Part shown: positions 44,157 through 56,836 of the stretch, piece by piece
Position numbering within the stretch: position 1 is the first letter of the stretch
How the letters are laid out: every line of letters starts with the position of its first letter
Origin: Laccaria trichodermophora
Taxonomy: Eukaryota > Basidiomycota > Agaricomycetes > Agaricales > Hydnangiaceae
NCBI GenBank assembly: GCA_018417955.1
Contig: JACTVC010000003.1
Coordinates: 1,364,001-1,428,000, forward strand
Length of the DNA: 64,000 nucleotides
Direction: 5' to 3'
Notes under the pieces: generated by a model
Databases searched by the model: none
The model's input: only the letters and a program-made list of their open reading frames with translations
What the model was told of the DNA's origin: nothing
Position numbers and translations under genes: made by a program

Positions 44157-45767
44157 ATGGATCAAGCAAGTTCAAACGTTATCGTTTTTATCAAGTTCTC
44201 ATCTCTTCTAGGACTCTTTTCGCCGTCTATTGCAAACACCTGGAGGGGCCTCAAGCAGCCTTAGTTCTCGGGGCTCACTTCTCGCTCAGGCAGCAGGTGC
44301 CAAGCCGTGCGTTCATCACTTTCCAAGTCGTTTCTCGGCCTCATATTTGCTCAAGGAAGACTATAGACGCCTCTAAGCCCGCATTCAAACCTCGGAAGGT
44401 CAAGAAACAGTCAGACGCCAAGTACCGTGACCGTGCCGCGGAACGTCGCGGTGGTGAAGGAAATGATTATGCACAGGCGAATTCCTTCGTTCCCATTTAC
44501 ATGGCATAATACTTATTGATTATTTAGATTGAGGCTGTCTTGGAAGACTTTGAGAAGCGGGCAGCGGACGCCGAAGACAAAGATGAGGTGTGGACTTCTT
44601 TATTACTCATAACGTTTCGCCATCTCACCCTGGTCTACATAGGTTGAGGCTCAGAGGCAGTACCTTGGGGGAGACGGGGACCACTCAATTTTGGTGAAGG
44701 GTCTTGACTTCGCGCTTCTGGAACAGAACAAGGCAAGGTCGTTGAATTCAGCGGAGGATGACGAGACATTGGAAGAGGCCTTTTTGGCGGCATCCTCAGG
44801 AGCGCCTTCTGCCGTTTCCAAGAAACGTACTAGGGAGGATCTTATACGAGAGCTGAAGGAAAAGAGAGGGTCAAAATCAACGCAAGATGCCAGTATGCCA
44901 AAAACGGGGGAACAGGAGAGTCGATTGTTGGAGGATGCGAAGCAGAAGGGGAAGTTTAAGCCCATTGGTTTCAAACCTATTGGTGATGGAGATACCAAAA
45001 AGAAGAAGAAGAAGAAAGTGGAAACGGAGGGAAAAGATTGGGAACGGAAGAAGAAGAAACGGAAAGTGGAGGAGGCGTCGAAAGACGTCAATGGCACAGC
45101 TGTGGATGCGACCGAGAAAGGTTTTATGCTTCCCCCACCGGTGCCTTCAAAAGCACTCGAAACGTTGCCTCCCGCCGTACCCGAGCCTGAACCTCTCGAC
45201 GAAGATTTTAACATTTTTGCTGATGTTGGCGAATACGAAGGCATTGATCTCGAGTCTGACGACGACGACGACAACCCAAAGAAATCGAACGACGTGGATA
45301 CACCACTAGAAGCTGAAGTGCCCAATATGCACCGTCGATGGATAGGAACTGACGAACCAGAACCTACGCCCTCCACGAATCCCCCGGCGGAGTCACTACA
45401 AAAGGATCCAACTGAACCATCAACGTCTCATTCCTTGCCACCTGAGGGCGAAGAGGAAGAAGAGCAACCGACACGCCTCGTCCCTTTAGCAAGCTCCGCA
45501 TTGCCGTCAATCAAGGAGTTTTTGGCTATGGAAAAGGCTGCTGGCTCATATGGTAAGAAGAAAAAGGGGAAGGATAAAAAGAAGTCTGGCGGAACGGATG
45601 AAGATGGGGGCGGTGACAAGTCTAAAAAGTTGAACACAGAGGCAAAGGCAGAGCGCGATTACAAGCGGTCAGTGATATCTAGTTTATTTTCGGCGCTGAC
45701 TTCTGACACTTTGAGTAGATTGAAGTCATACACGGACAAAAAGGCAGGTGCCTCCGCCGCCAAGTAA
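44157..45767 (+). CDS. RED/IK-like spliceosome protein
   Basis: A component of the spliceosomal B complex (RED in humans, SMU2 in plants). The protein begins MDQ on a 9-nt exon (44157-44165), and an intron with a GC donor (GCAAGT, 44166-44211) leads to DSFRRLLQTPGGASSS at 44212. The next join gives AKPKTIDASKPAFKPRKVKK. The RED N-domain is clear: KYRDRAAERRGGEGNDYAQ, VLEDFEKRAAD, QYLGGDGDHSILVKGLDFALL. After it come Lys-rich and acidic low-complexity segments (KKKKKKKVETEGKDW, ESDDDDDNPKK), then RLVPLASSALPSIKEFLAM and a Lys-rich C-terminus. Exon 2 in other frames is also open, so the GC-donor reading rests on family sequence. Confidence 0.86.
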
Positions 45768-45905
45768 CCTTCGTTCGAATGGTATTCAGCCTATTATCAT
45801 CTCATCATGCCATTACAATGGCTTCTGACATTCAAATATACCAAAAATATACCCTCTGAAGCATGACATACGATGGAATGCGATCCATCCCATCCAACCC
45901 AATGC

Positions 45906-48900
45906 TTAACCCGTCGATATTGGATGGCCACCGAGAAGCTTGTTGATGGTGTTGCTTCGTAACGGAGTGTCGGCAAATAGTGCGCAGACGAGCCGGACTA
46001 ACTCGTCGACCTCGAAATCAACCAGCGCGCCCTGCTCAAACAGGTATGTGATATCGGCCAGAGAAGCTTCCTATTCTGGCTGTCAGTTCGTGTCCATTGA
46101 AAAAGAAAACGAGCATAAGCACCAGAAGCTCTGAGAGGTAGGAAAACTTGAGCCACGACGGGACGTATGCAACAACAAATGATGGCTGAAGGGGTGGTTT
46201 GTTAGCCATGTAAAGGCACTGAAACGATTTTAACCACAAACCTGAGTAGGATCTTCACTGAAAATTCCCTCAAGGGCATTCAATATCCGGCACAGTTCAC
46301 TCAATCGGTGCGATTCCACTTCTGGGATATCTGGCAGTGCTATTATATCTCGAAGAACACGAGACAGGGCTGCGTTTGTCACTAAACCCAAAGCAATGTA
46401 GAATTTGCTCTTAGGAAGGACGCGCTGTTAACGTCAATTAGTCGATGCATCATAATTTTAAACCTAACAGGAAAAGACCTGTAACTTTGACGCGAGTTGC
46501 TTGACGTTTCGCAGGGTGTCATTGACGGCGGTTTCGCATTCATCGTATCGATCTTGTTCACCAGTATAGGCGAATGCCTGGGCGCCTTTCACCAAGACCT
46601 CATCAAGAGCTTGACAGTGCCGGTTCTTGGAGAATGTCGAATCAGAGGAAGAACTGCAGATCTAAGAAGAATATAGCTCACAATAGTGTCATAAAACCAG
46701 CTGTCACTTATGACCTTCAGATGCCGACTACATTCGTTTAACCGCTCCATCAGCAACGGTTGCCCAGTTGCCTCCTTCTCAAGCTTCTCAATTTGCTCGC
46801 TCAGGTAAAAGCAGTCGTTTGAATACCGCATGCTACGCTCAGGGGACTCCACCTCTTTCCTGAACTTAACGGGATACAATGCTTGATACAACTCCAATAT
46901 TGATGATGCCGACTGGAAGAGTATCGTGCCTGGCGGCGAGGAACCCTGCGACGTCGAGAAGAGGCTCGAAGCAGCGAATTGTTTGCCCTCATTTATCACA
47001 TCCTCTACTCTCCGAACAAGCCGCTTTATACGGCCGGAAACGATATATGTTTCTTTGGGTATGGGGGGTTTTGCATGGTTTGGTGTTTGATGTTTCGGTG
47101 CAACGTGTGGCATAGGGTATTCAACAGATTTTTGGAATGCTGAGGTTGGGGGGAAGATGTGCTGGGGAGGTGGTGGTGTTGAAGATGGTATCGGTGGTGA
47201 ATTTGTAAAGGAATTCCCGTTGAGAGGTTTCTTGTGTTTAGCGGCTTGCTTCTCCAAGCGCGTAGCAGCCTTAGGTTGGGCGGACACAGGTTTAGGTGGA
47301 TCTGGGAGCGTACTAGATTCTGGTGGGTCAGACCATGGATCCCATACATTCTCTTCTTCAGGAGGGAGAGATTCCTCGTCGTTCCAACCCCATGCATCTG
47401 CAGGATCTGGCTCCCCGACACCGTTCATGTGCCCCGTTTCCGCTGGGAGAGCGTTGGTTATTGGCGGTTGCTGTGCGCTGACTGACTCCTCAAAATCTGG
47501 TTCAACGTCGTCGCCAAAACCCCAGCCATTTTCGGCATCCTTTGAAGTACCAGTTCCTTCCGGTTCCTCCAACTCTTCATCCTCGAAACCCCACGCGTCC
47601 TGTTCCAAACCATCATCGGGTTGGTTTACGATTGGAGGAGGTGACTCTGGAACGAGAGTAATCTCTGCCTGAAACGTGTCAGTAAGATCTATAGGGTCAA
47701 TAGCCATTGATCGGGCGCCCTCCAAAATTTCAACCCGTCGATGTCTTTGGTAATGACCACACACCCCATCAGACCATGTTTTGATTGCTCGGTCATGTCC
47801 GTCGCCTTGAAGAAGACCAACTATGACTTTGTCCTCAAACGCGACTGCGTGTTTTAAGAGTTCCAGAAAAGAAGGTAGTAGTCCAAACGAAGAGGGGAGA
47901 GATGGGATGATTAGGTGGTCGAGGATGCTTCGTGTGACGGGTCCGCACAAGGAAAGTAGAAATTGCGGTGATTGTGAGACGGGGAGATGTGGTAGTACAT
48001 GTGACAATAAAAAGTCAAAGACCGTGGATAGGTTTTCAAGACGTGTCGTCCGCCGTTCAGCATTTGTAGGGGCAGGTATCAATGTGAGCTTCTGTTCCGT
48101 GGGGCTGGAATGGAGAGAGATACCACAAGGTTGTTGAAGAACGTGTTCGACAAAATGCGTAATTAGATCGCGCCTCAAAGTCGTCAGATGGTTTGATAGC
48201 GAAGCCGTCGATTGTGAGGCGAGGATGGAAGAAAGCGACAATAATGTATCAGATTGGCGCACTAATTTCATGCATTGGTCGAATGGAGCAGCATAGAAAC
48301 AATATAACCAAACCTTGTATCGGCGAAGCCACAGTTATTGACATAGGAAGAACAATAATACTCCTAGAGTACGCTTCGCTAAGCTGCTCCTCAATGCGAG
48401 ACCTCGCAGCAGCAAATTTCCGCTGGAGCACACCGACTAAGCAAGGGACGAGAGGTACAAGAAACGGGTCACGCACCTTTATATCTTCCATCACAGCAGC
48501 CTTCTTTAACGATCCAGGAGCTCTTTCAATTAACTTCTGCAACCCTTCGCAGCCTGCAACGGCATCGGGCAGCTTTCCTAAGTGGGTCAAAGACGTGACG
48601 GTGGTGTATCCATTTCGGCATTCAAGAGCGTGATGAAGGGCTTCGTAAGTCGCTCCTGCATTGGCAGTTTCCTGCGCCAATGCAGAATGTTTTGTCAAGG
48701 TGGTCATTAAATTCGGTATGAGCCCGCTCTACGAAAGAAATTAGGACGAGAGCCATGTCTGCAATATCACAAGAAACACCTCAGGATTTGAAAGGACATC
48801 ATCTAAGGTATCAACGCTGTCCGTGAGGTGTTGCAACCGTGAAACGATGGACTGTGAGGATTCGAGCTGGTGCTTGAATTTTGGCAAGTCGGATTGTATC

Positions 48901-49141
48901 CTGTCATGAATATGCTCCTATGAGTTATCAAGAGTGACAGTGAGGTTCAAGGTGATTCTCTCTTCGAAAGCCTACGGACCTTCGTAGAAGTAATACTCTC
49001 GTCGAGTTCGGCCAGCCATGACGCCGCTAACGAGGAGTTCAAGGTCTTCGAGGTCGCCGCATCAATTTTTGACAGAATACTTGATGATATATCCTGCGGG
49101 ATTGCCCTCCTTGGAAGATGGTTGGGTATAGGAAATGCCAT
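45906..49141 (-). CDS. ZW10/Dsl1-like tethering or kinetochore protein
   Basis: A homologue of the ZW10/Dsl1 family, which tethers Golgi-derived vesicles at the ER and in animals also serves the kinetochore. The start is ATG 49141 (MAFPIPNHLPRR). The N-terminal half is helical (HQLESSQSIVSRLQHLTDSVDTL, YEALHHALECRNGYTTVTSLTHLGKLPDAV, VLQRKFAAARSRIEEQLSEAY). The middle is an acidic segment with repeated DAWGW/NGWGFGDD motifs, characteristic of fungal Dsl1-like proteins. The C-terminal part (VSGRIKRLVRRVEDVINEG, YSNDCFYLSEQIEKLEKEA, SRHLKVISDSWFYDTI) matches the ZW10 C-terminal domain. The stop is TAA at 45908-45906. It is divergent from EMC5 by 149 bp. Confidence 0.82.
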
Positions 49142-49290
49142 TGCCGTCGCCTCCGCTGAGGGTGGGGGTCGTCGGTGGTGTCGACGTAGTGCACTAAGCG
49201 CGGTAGGATGACCACGTGGACGCGCGTGGCGCAGTTCCCTTCCCTAAGCTCCCTGCTCCTGGTCAAGCTCGAAGCCACCTCGAAGCTGAC

Positions 49291-49832
49291 ATGCTAGGTC
49301 GCATTCTCTTGCTATTCTCGACGTTTGCCGTCTTTCACGGTGAGTTACAATCAATGCAGATGTCAACCCATCCATTTAACGTGTTCTGCACCTGGCTAGC
49401 CGCATTTTCGACTTATGAACGTCCGTTACTTACTACCCACTGCGAACGGAAGTCATAAACTGACGTTGTATCATTGCGTTAGACCTTTCACACCTGAAAG
49501 CCCTTGAACGGCCAGAAGGACCCATCCCCAGCGATGTATGTCCCATCTGACTCCACCATATTAGCAACTAAAATGCCTGCGCAGATCATCCTTGAGACCT
49601 TGTTGGCCATGGTGTTTGGAATCATTGGAGCATCATTGAACGCACCAAAGTTAAAGGAAATAACTTGGGCGAGTGAAATGCGAAAACAGTGGGTTTCTTG
49701 ATTAGCTCATATATGCATGCTCATGAGCCATTCAGTAAAATTGACGAGATGGATTCGAGGCTTGGTTTTGCAAACTATGTCTCTCGAGGAAAGATACTGT
49801 TCACGTCCTCCGTGGGCAACCGAAACAAATAG
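49291..49832 (+). CDS. emc5: ER membrane protein complex subunit 5 (EMC5/MMGT1)
   Basis: A small two-helix subunit of the EMC insertase of the ER membrane. Five exons (49291-49339, 49400-49420, 49483-49535, 49585-49688, 49736-49832) join in frame to 107 residues. The first helix is LLLFSTFAVFHAAFST, its end encoded by a 21-nt micro-exon (AAFSTYE). Then follow HLSHLKALERPEGPIPSD, the second helix IILETLLAMVFGIIGASL, and PKLKEITWASEM...KIDEMDSRLGFANYVSRGK, which is the family signature. Without the micro-exon the conserved YEH-SHLKAL block is lost, which supports it. Confidence 0.92.
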
Positions 49833-50559
49833 AATGATTTGTTTTCATCGCCTCCCGCAAGTGACCTTCGTCATGTAAGCGAGACTTCGTATCTGAAGCC
49901 CTCTCCTGGCTTCTGGATAAAGCGACTGCGTCATTCGTTCTGCTCTAAAATTCTTCTGCTTGCAAGACTATGCCAGACCTACCTGCCTTCACTGCTTGGC
50001 AGACAGCAGTCCGCCGCCGTCTCTTTCACATACGATGATTCAAAAACGACTTCTTCAAGTGGCTCAAACTCCTGTACATCCCAGATTTCTCCCGTCTGTA
50101 CGAAGTGCTACAGCTCTCGTTATGAATCTGGACTATCGGTGGATCATCATCCATCGCAAATATATTTTTGCAGTATGTGAGCACTCATTCTTCGACCGCA
50201 GAACTTGAGCAATTCAAATTTATGTTGCCCAAGGAGAGCTTTCCGTAGATAATTACTTTAAGGCACCAATGTGTCCAGTAGAGTTAGGACAACTCTAATA
50301 AGCTTTTTGCCATAATTTTATATAAGCTCCTCTCAACCATGTCATGTTTTGGTTATGTATGTTATCAACCGCTTTTGGAGGATATGCTGTATCGATTTAT
50401 CTCACCCAGGGCTAACATTGACTATTTTCCAAGCAGGCTAAGACCCCAAAACGTGTACTGTGGGTGTTATTTGGATTTGGTGATTCTCGCCTCTGCCTCG
50501 CCCACCTGTTGCATCAGGCCTCTGCATCCCTTCTGGCCTTCATCTCGTGCATCCGCATC
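49833..50559. other. Intergenic between EMC5 and the CDF transporter
   Basis: Two modest frames exist around 49839-50208 but show no family resemblance or supporting introns. Likely EMC5 3' UTR and the CDF promoter. Confidence 0.5.
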
Positions 50560-52353
50560 ATGAAGAACACAACACGCATAGGTATTGTCCTGGGAATCAG
50601 CGTCCTTTTCTTTGCTGCGGAAATAGCAGGCAGGCAACCTTGCATCCAGTGGCTCTTCATACTCAACGAAGGGTTTATACAGTTGGCTTTCGCACGAAGA
50701 GTTTGGCATTAATTGCGGATGCGGTGCGTCGAACTATGCCACGTTGATTCACCCCCATTTCACAACTATACAGTTCCATTACCTTAATGTGAGCCACGAT
50801 CATATGAAAGGTTGTTTTGGTTGACGTCACCCCCCCGCAGGATATTGTTGCGTAGTGAGTCTCTATCTTTCGGAATGTAAACCAAAACTTAACGTCGTGC
50901 TAGTGCAATTGCTTTCGTTGCTGCATATGTATGCACATTCTATCAGCCCTCTCATAAACTTTTTTGCCTAATGAATCTGTTCTGGTTTAGCTGCAGGAAA
51001 ATCGTCAACATGTATGTTCAACTCTTCAATGACTTTGTTTCGTTCCGAGAAATCTCCTGCACAGACCCACAAATTCACATACGCCTTCCATCGTGCCGAA
51101 CTTGTGGGTAAGAACAAAATTCTCCTGACATTGACAATGAGACTGACTGTTTTTGTGATGCAATAGGTGCCTTTTTCAATGGCGTGTTCCTTCTGGCACT
51201 GGCACTGTCAATATTCCTTCAATCTGTCGAGCGTTTCGTCCACGTAGAAAAGATCACCTCGCCAAAGCTGGTACTCGTGATCGGCTGCATTGGTCTAGGC
51301 CTCAATGTCTTGTCTGCAATTGTTGTCCACGGTGAATACCACGATGCTACAATGATTTCTCAAAGCTGACTGAGTATCATCTATTCCAGATCATCATGGC
51401 CATAGCCATAGGCACACTTCGGAAGCCATCGAGCTGATAGAGGAGAATCCCTTACCTGATCATATCGTAGACTTCTCCGCTTTGTTGGGAAAAAACGAGT
51501 AAACTGAGTTTTTTTCGCAGCATGCGACTCACAATCACACTATCGACCCACCAGGTAGTGCTCCACAACATAACCTAGGCTTGGTTGGTGTATTGGTCCA
51601 TTTGATAGGTGACGCGGTGAATAGTACGTGTGCTGTCTAGCCCTATGTTTTTCTGAAGACTCAAAAGGTTTACCTAGATATTGGCGTTATCATCGCATCT
51701 CTCATATTGTGGAAGCTCGACTCACCAAACCGCTTCTATGCCGACCCAGCCGCCTCTATTGCGATTAGCTTAATTATATTTGGGAGCGCCATTCCGATGA
51801 GTAGGTCAGAATACAACCCTCCCTAGAATCTTATTCATATTTCTCCCAAGCTCTTAAGTCAGGCCGAATTCTTCTGGAGGCAGCACCATTGCATCTCGAT
51901 TTGGCGAAAGTGAAAGAGGATCTCATAGCTGCAAGTCTCACTTCCTTCCCATGCTCTCCCCTCTCTCGCTAATTTGAAAATTCGACAGATTCCTGGCGTT
52001 CTCTCGGTTCATGATATTCATGTATGGCATCTTTCACAATCGTAAGCTCCGCAATATGTTGTATTCTGACCTTGCATGCTGATTTGTTTCCGGCCAGGGT
52101 GATACTTGCGTCCCTTCACGTCTGTGTGCCTGTCGGAACATCGCTTGAACAATGGGAAAGAACGGAACAGATCCTGCAACATTGTTTCGCGGAGTACGGA
52201 ATTCGCCATGTCACAATATCCCCCGAGATCCATAGGGATGCCCTATCTATTCATCCAAGCGAAGAGACAATTGGAGGATGTAGGTTACCTTCCCATGACG
52301 ACTTTGGTTGTGCGGTTAGCGACTTGAAGAAACGGAAAACTGGTGTAGCGTGA
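50560..52353 (+). CDS. CDF-family zinc transporter (ZRC1/COT1 type)
   Basis: A cation diffusion facilitator that would export Zn2+ into the vacuole or out of the cytosol. The gene is highly fragmented: 50560-50629, 50683-50723, 50774-50788 (15 nt), 50841-50854 (14 nt), 50904-50928, 50991-51011, 51065-51107, 51167-51331, 51390 onward, and several more to 52353. Joined, it reads GIVLGISVLFFAAEIAVGFRTKSLALIADAF, HYLNDIVAYAIAFVAAY, TYAFHRAELVGAFFNGVFLLAL, a His-rich loop (HHGHSHRH), LGLVGVLVHLIGDAVN and a C-terminal domain (IPGVLSVHDIHVWHL). The metal-site motifs HxxND (TM2) and HxxGD (TM5) are intact. Intron 1 needs a GC donor. Confidence 0.88.
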
Positions 52354-54558
52354 GCGCGAATTTTACCCAGTGTGCATGTCCATAACAACGTTCATACATA
52401 CTGAGGCGTTTTTGAAGTTTTTGAAAGTGACTGATTCGTCGGGGGTCCGTGTTAAAACTTATACAGCACACTCAATTATGGTTACCGTAATTTAGGGTCA
52501 TCCTCAAAAAAAGGGTGATTACCAGAACCCAGAAACTGGACCATAACCAACAGGAAATTAAAGATCGAGTAGTAGTCAAGGGTATGGAATGGAAGGCGTC
52601 CTTGGATATCAATCATGTGGACCCCAACAACAACAAAAGCATCAGCGCTGGCCGCGCATTCACTTGGATGTTTAAACGAATTGAAAAGGTTTACAAGCGG
52701 CTATCGTGGGTAGCGAAAGTAGGGTTTTGTGTCCAGGAAACTTGCGGATTAAGAGTGAAAGTGAGAGAATTGGGTTCTGGCGTGCACAAAGAAACTCAAC
52801 GCGACAGCAGTGAACACATGGCTCACTTCATAAATCTGGCCCAAGTTCGGGACAGGTGGAGTTGTCTGAATGGAAGTTCGTCGGGGAGCGTTCCGTTCCG
52901 AGGGCGACATGATAGGGTCCATGTGCTTTTGTGCGTCCCAATATTATTGTCTACAATCCGAACGAAATACAGGCTTGGAGCGAGCTGAACTGCGCAATAT
53001 GTCCACATTAGAGCGCACCTCTCTTGACAACGAGATCTAGGCAACATCACAAGAATGAAGCGGAGAGATAGGATTATTGGATGGGATGATTTAATGAAAC
53101 GTCGAGTTGACGAGCCAAATGGTTCCATGTTCCTCGAGTGATTCCTCGGAATGGTAATGTAATAGGGTCTGTTGATTCGCCATCCTCCTGGTCCCATTTG
53201 CTTGCACACGGAAGCCTTCTACCTCCGTGTCTTTATCCACTCGGCTCGGATATATCTAGAGTAACCGGAAGACGCGCGGTGACCGAACTGGTTGACTTGA
53301 CCTAAAAACTAACAATCGGGTCGGATTAGGCGACGGAATCCCCGTAAATGCCTAACGAAGGGTAATCCACCATCGAGAGCCGTCGATTCGAGTCGATATG
53401 GACAATTTGGGAAGAAATCTTCCAAGATTTTGTTCAGTGGCTATGCTTGCCCCTGGCCAAAAAAAAAAAACTACGCCGCTAGCAGCAAATATGTTATTTT
53501 GTCGAAAATGAACGCTCTGGATGTCCTCATTACCAAGGGGATCGGTTACCCAAGATGAAAAATGGCTCTCCAAGCAGGAACACAGCCTGGAATTCGAAAG
53601 AGCCATGCCATGGACGAACATTGGAGCCCACGTGTCTAAGGAGAGCCATTTGTGGCATGGATACGACAAGTTGGGGAAGGTACGCAGGTAGGGAGAAAAG
53701 CTGTGAGGGCCATGGCGAAGCAGTGCCATTGTATTCGACCTTGAGGCAAGGCTAGGTCAACGCAACGTGCTGCCTACGTCATACCAATATCTGGTGGACT
53801 ACACGAGGCGTCGCGGACCCCAATGTGGTGCGAAGCAAAGGCGGTGGTCCATAGGATGAAATTATGTCGTCTTGAAAACGTGTTGTACTGAATTTCAAAG
53901 AAGTGAGCGACAAATGGAGGAAATATACGCGTACTATTGCACAATCTCTATTTTATGAGGGTACTCGATCTCGGATGTTTTCCCTATCCACCACGGGCAG
54001 ACTCGGTGGAGTCACAGCAATAGTTTTTGACTCTAGGGTTCTACAAGGTTCTTGGGGTTGCTGCGGTGGTGAGCGCTGCCCGCTTGAACCGGGAAGATAC
54101 ATTGCGAGCAAGGCTAGAAGGAGCAGAAACGGTCGCACGAGGAGCTGAGCAAGCAAATTGCGGCCATGAGCATATGGACGTTACGCGACGGGATGTCGTA
54201 AAACGACGGTAGGCCACCAAGGGGACCACAAATGAACGGTGGATGGCAAGCTTTGGGAATGGCTGGAGTTCGGTTCGGATACTTGACTTGCGGAGCACAG
54301 CAGTAATTTTATAAAATACTTGCCTAATGCGGAAATATCTGTCCTAAAGTGGCCAAGATTGTGAGGAAAACGGAATCAGGCTGTGTGCGATCACTCAGGC
54401 AGCTCCGATCTCTGTTCCGTCGCAAATTCGACTTTCCGAGCTACTGTGGCCTAGTAAATACTATATAATGCCCTCCTCTCCATTCTTCACCTTCCCCATT
54501 GATCCGCTTAAGCGCCTGAACCACTCCTTCTACCGGGTTTCCTCACCCAAGGTTGGCG
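52354..54558. other. 2.2-kb stretch without a supported gene
   Basis: Frames up to ~157 codons exist but show no family resemblance and no plausible introns. A 12-nt inverted repeat (AAATGGCTCTCC at 53560-53571 and its complement at 53640-53651) and an A10 tract near 53461 are the only structures seen. It also holds the promoter of the downstream regulator. Confidence 0.5.
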
Positions 54559-56836
54559 ATGATCGCCGAAAGTTCAAGAGGAAGCTCAAGTGGACCGTCG
54601 AGGACGACGAAGCCGTTGAAGAGGGGGAGGGCGTGCATGAACTGCAGGTACTTTTTTCTCATTGTCTACATTTCTCTTTCCGTAGCTGACGCGTCGCTCA
54701 AGGTTCCTTAAGATTGTGAGTCAGGTTCCTGCCCGGTCATCCAAGTTTACAAACTCTTCTACTGTAGAAATGCGATGGAGTCAAGCCAATATGTGGCCCG
54801 TGCCGCAGACACCCCAAGGACGACGAGTGCGAGTACTCTGACGGCCCTGGACGCTCTAGAACCAAAGTCTTGGAGGACACGGTGACGCGTCTTGAGGCGC
54901 GACTTCAAGAGCTCGAGAACCCAGAGGCCACCACACCGTCCGTCACCCTTCATGACCCATATAACCACTTTCGAGACACGCAACGACCTTCCAAGTCACC
55001 GCCCTTGTTTATACCAGAAACTATTCCATTTGGTCCTCTATCACCATTCTCTCCGACGTCAACGTCGTCGAGTCTCCCTTCTGGTAGGCACTGGAACACA
55101 TTCTCAGCTCTCGAAGCGATGACTGAATCAACAGGGTCGAGCGGGTCATCTACATCACCGGCTCGACGTTTTGCCTCCTCTCCATTCTTGGGTGCAGAAG
55201 TAAGTTGTTACCGCTTGTTTTTCTAGCAAACATGTGCTAAGTCTGTTACAAGGAACCTTCTTTCTTACTAATTCAGAATTTGTAAGTCAACTCAGCTTGT
55301 TATGCGACTTTTTTAATCCTCTTCCCGGTATAGGCTCGACAAATTTTTACCTCATGCTGCTGAATTTGGTTTCTTCCTTCACGTCCCAACATTCCGTGCC
55401 TCCACTCTCCTTTCATTTCCTTTTGGTCATCCTTCCCGCCCTTCTCCTGCCCTCCTTAGTGTTGTCTATCTTTGGGGCGTGCACTTCTCTCAGTCAGAGG
55501 CTCTTCTGTTGCAAGAACATGCGTTTCTCAGCCGTGCTGTCGGCCACATCGCGACAGACATGCTTGGGACACACCCCAAGAGGGTTATTCACACGCTACA
55601 GGCTGAAATTCTTTTGGCCTACTACTTCTTCCGCACTGGCAGATTCCTCGAGGCGAAATGGCGCACAGGTGCTGCTGTTTCCCTCGCCCTAGGCTCAGGG
55701 CTTCATAAAATTCGCTCCTCAAACCTTTCGGCGCCCTCTACGATAGGTCTCATACAGGAGGCGGCTGTTTCTCTTTATGAACCACAAGATAACTTGGAGG
55801 AAGGGGAAAGGATAAATGGTTTTTGGACCGTTTTCGTGCTCCACAAAGTAATAACGGTCTCCTTGGAGCCTCCTTCAAACGTGTGTGGCGCACTTGAAGC
55901 ACCCGGCATGCAAATTGATACACCCTGGCCTCTGGATGTTTCAAATTACAGCGACGTGAGTGGTATTCAATTGATTTATATCTGACGCGTACTCATCGCC
56001 ATTAGGGTTTACTTAATCCCGAGTTGCGCGGAATTTCTACTATCAGGAACTTTTTGGGTAACTTCCCCGTTGATCCGCGCGCCGGAGACTCGACAACAGC
56101 TATGGCAGTGAAAGCCTCAGTGCTATTCCACAGAGCCGCCCACTTGACTGGCCAATGGACGCCTAGTAAGCTGTCCTCCCGCATTGCCTCCTCTCCTTCT
56201 GACGTTTCATGTACCAGATATGCAACAGCGCGAGTTTCAAGCTTTTGCTGCCGCTTTCCAATCCGTCAATCGCCTCATTGAGTCATTTCGAAGCCTTTTG
56301 CCTCCCCTCTCGCACGTCGAGGTCACCGACCCTACGATCCGCACCCTGCTGATGACACATGCCCTTGCCGACGCGGCCACAATAAAGCTACATGGCATCT
56401 TTTCATACGCTGATACATCCTCCAAGCAAAATTGCTTGATGGCGGCACGAAATCTGGTCAGTCTCGGTGGTGTCAACCTTCAGGAAATCGGACACATGAA
56501 CCCAATCATGGGGGTAGGTACAACCATTTTTTTTATTCGTTCGTGAACTCATCGTTGTTTTAGACTCTTTGGATGATTGCATGTCATGTATTCATCGACG
56601 AGATCTCGCGCGTGCGGCTGATCAACTCTTCGTGGCCCCCACCCCAGGGGTCTGAAACGAGCGAAGAGGAACTCATGGAGAGTTTACGAAGTGGTCTGAC
56701 GGCTCTGAGTCTATATTCCGAGGACAGCGCTCTGATGCGTGAGTTTTATATTTGTGAAGTGTTATTCACCATCCCGACTCTGGTGAATTCAGGATATCAA
56801 CTTACCAAGGTTCAAGAAGCCTTTTCGGCCATCTGA
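54559..56836 (+). CDS. Zn2Cys6 transcription factor with fungal_trans domain
   Basis: A DNA-binding regulator, target unknown. The start is ATG 54559 (MIAESSRGSSSG), in a different frame from the more upstream ATG at 54468. The zinc cluster is assembled from three exons: 54559-54647 (ACMNC), a 13-nt exon 54703-54715 (FLKI) and 54768 onward (KCDGVKPICGPCRRHPKDDEC), giving all six cysteines. A short coiled coil follows (VLEDTVTRLEARLQELE). The rest, after a Ser/Pro linker, is the middle-homology domain (FGFFLHVPTF, ALLSVVYLWGVHFSQSE, TLQAEILLAYYFFRTGRFLEA, GLHKIRS, GFWTVFVLHKVITVSLEPPS). The last exon ends YQLTKVQEAFSAI. Confidence 0.88.

Noticed and set aside
44651..45376. 241-codon minus frame opposite RED
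   Set aside because: It is the antisense of the Lys- and Glu-rich RED coding sequence, giving Ser/Phe-rich nonsense.
52515..52988. 157-codon plus frame in the 2.2-kb gap
   Set aside because: No recognisable domain, no promoter signal and no supporting neighbours; kept as gene-poor sequence.
53560..53651. 12-nt inverted repeat
   Set aside because: Arms are too short to claim an element and no target duplication is visible.
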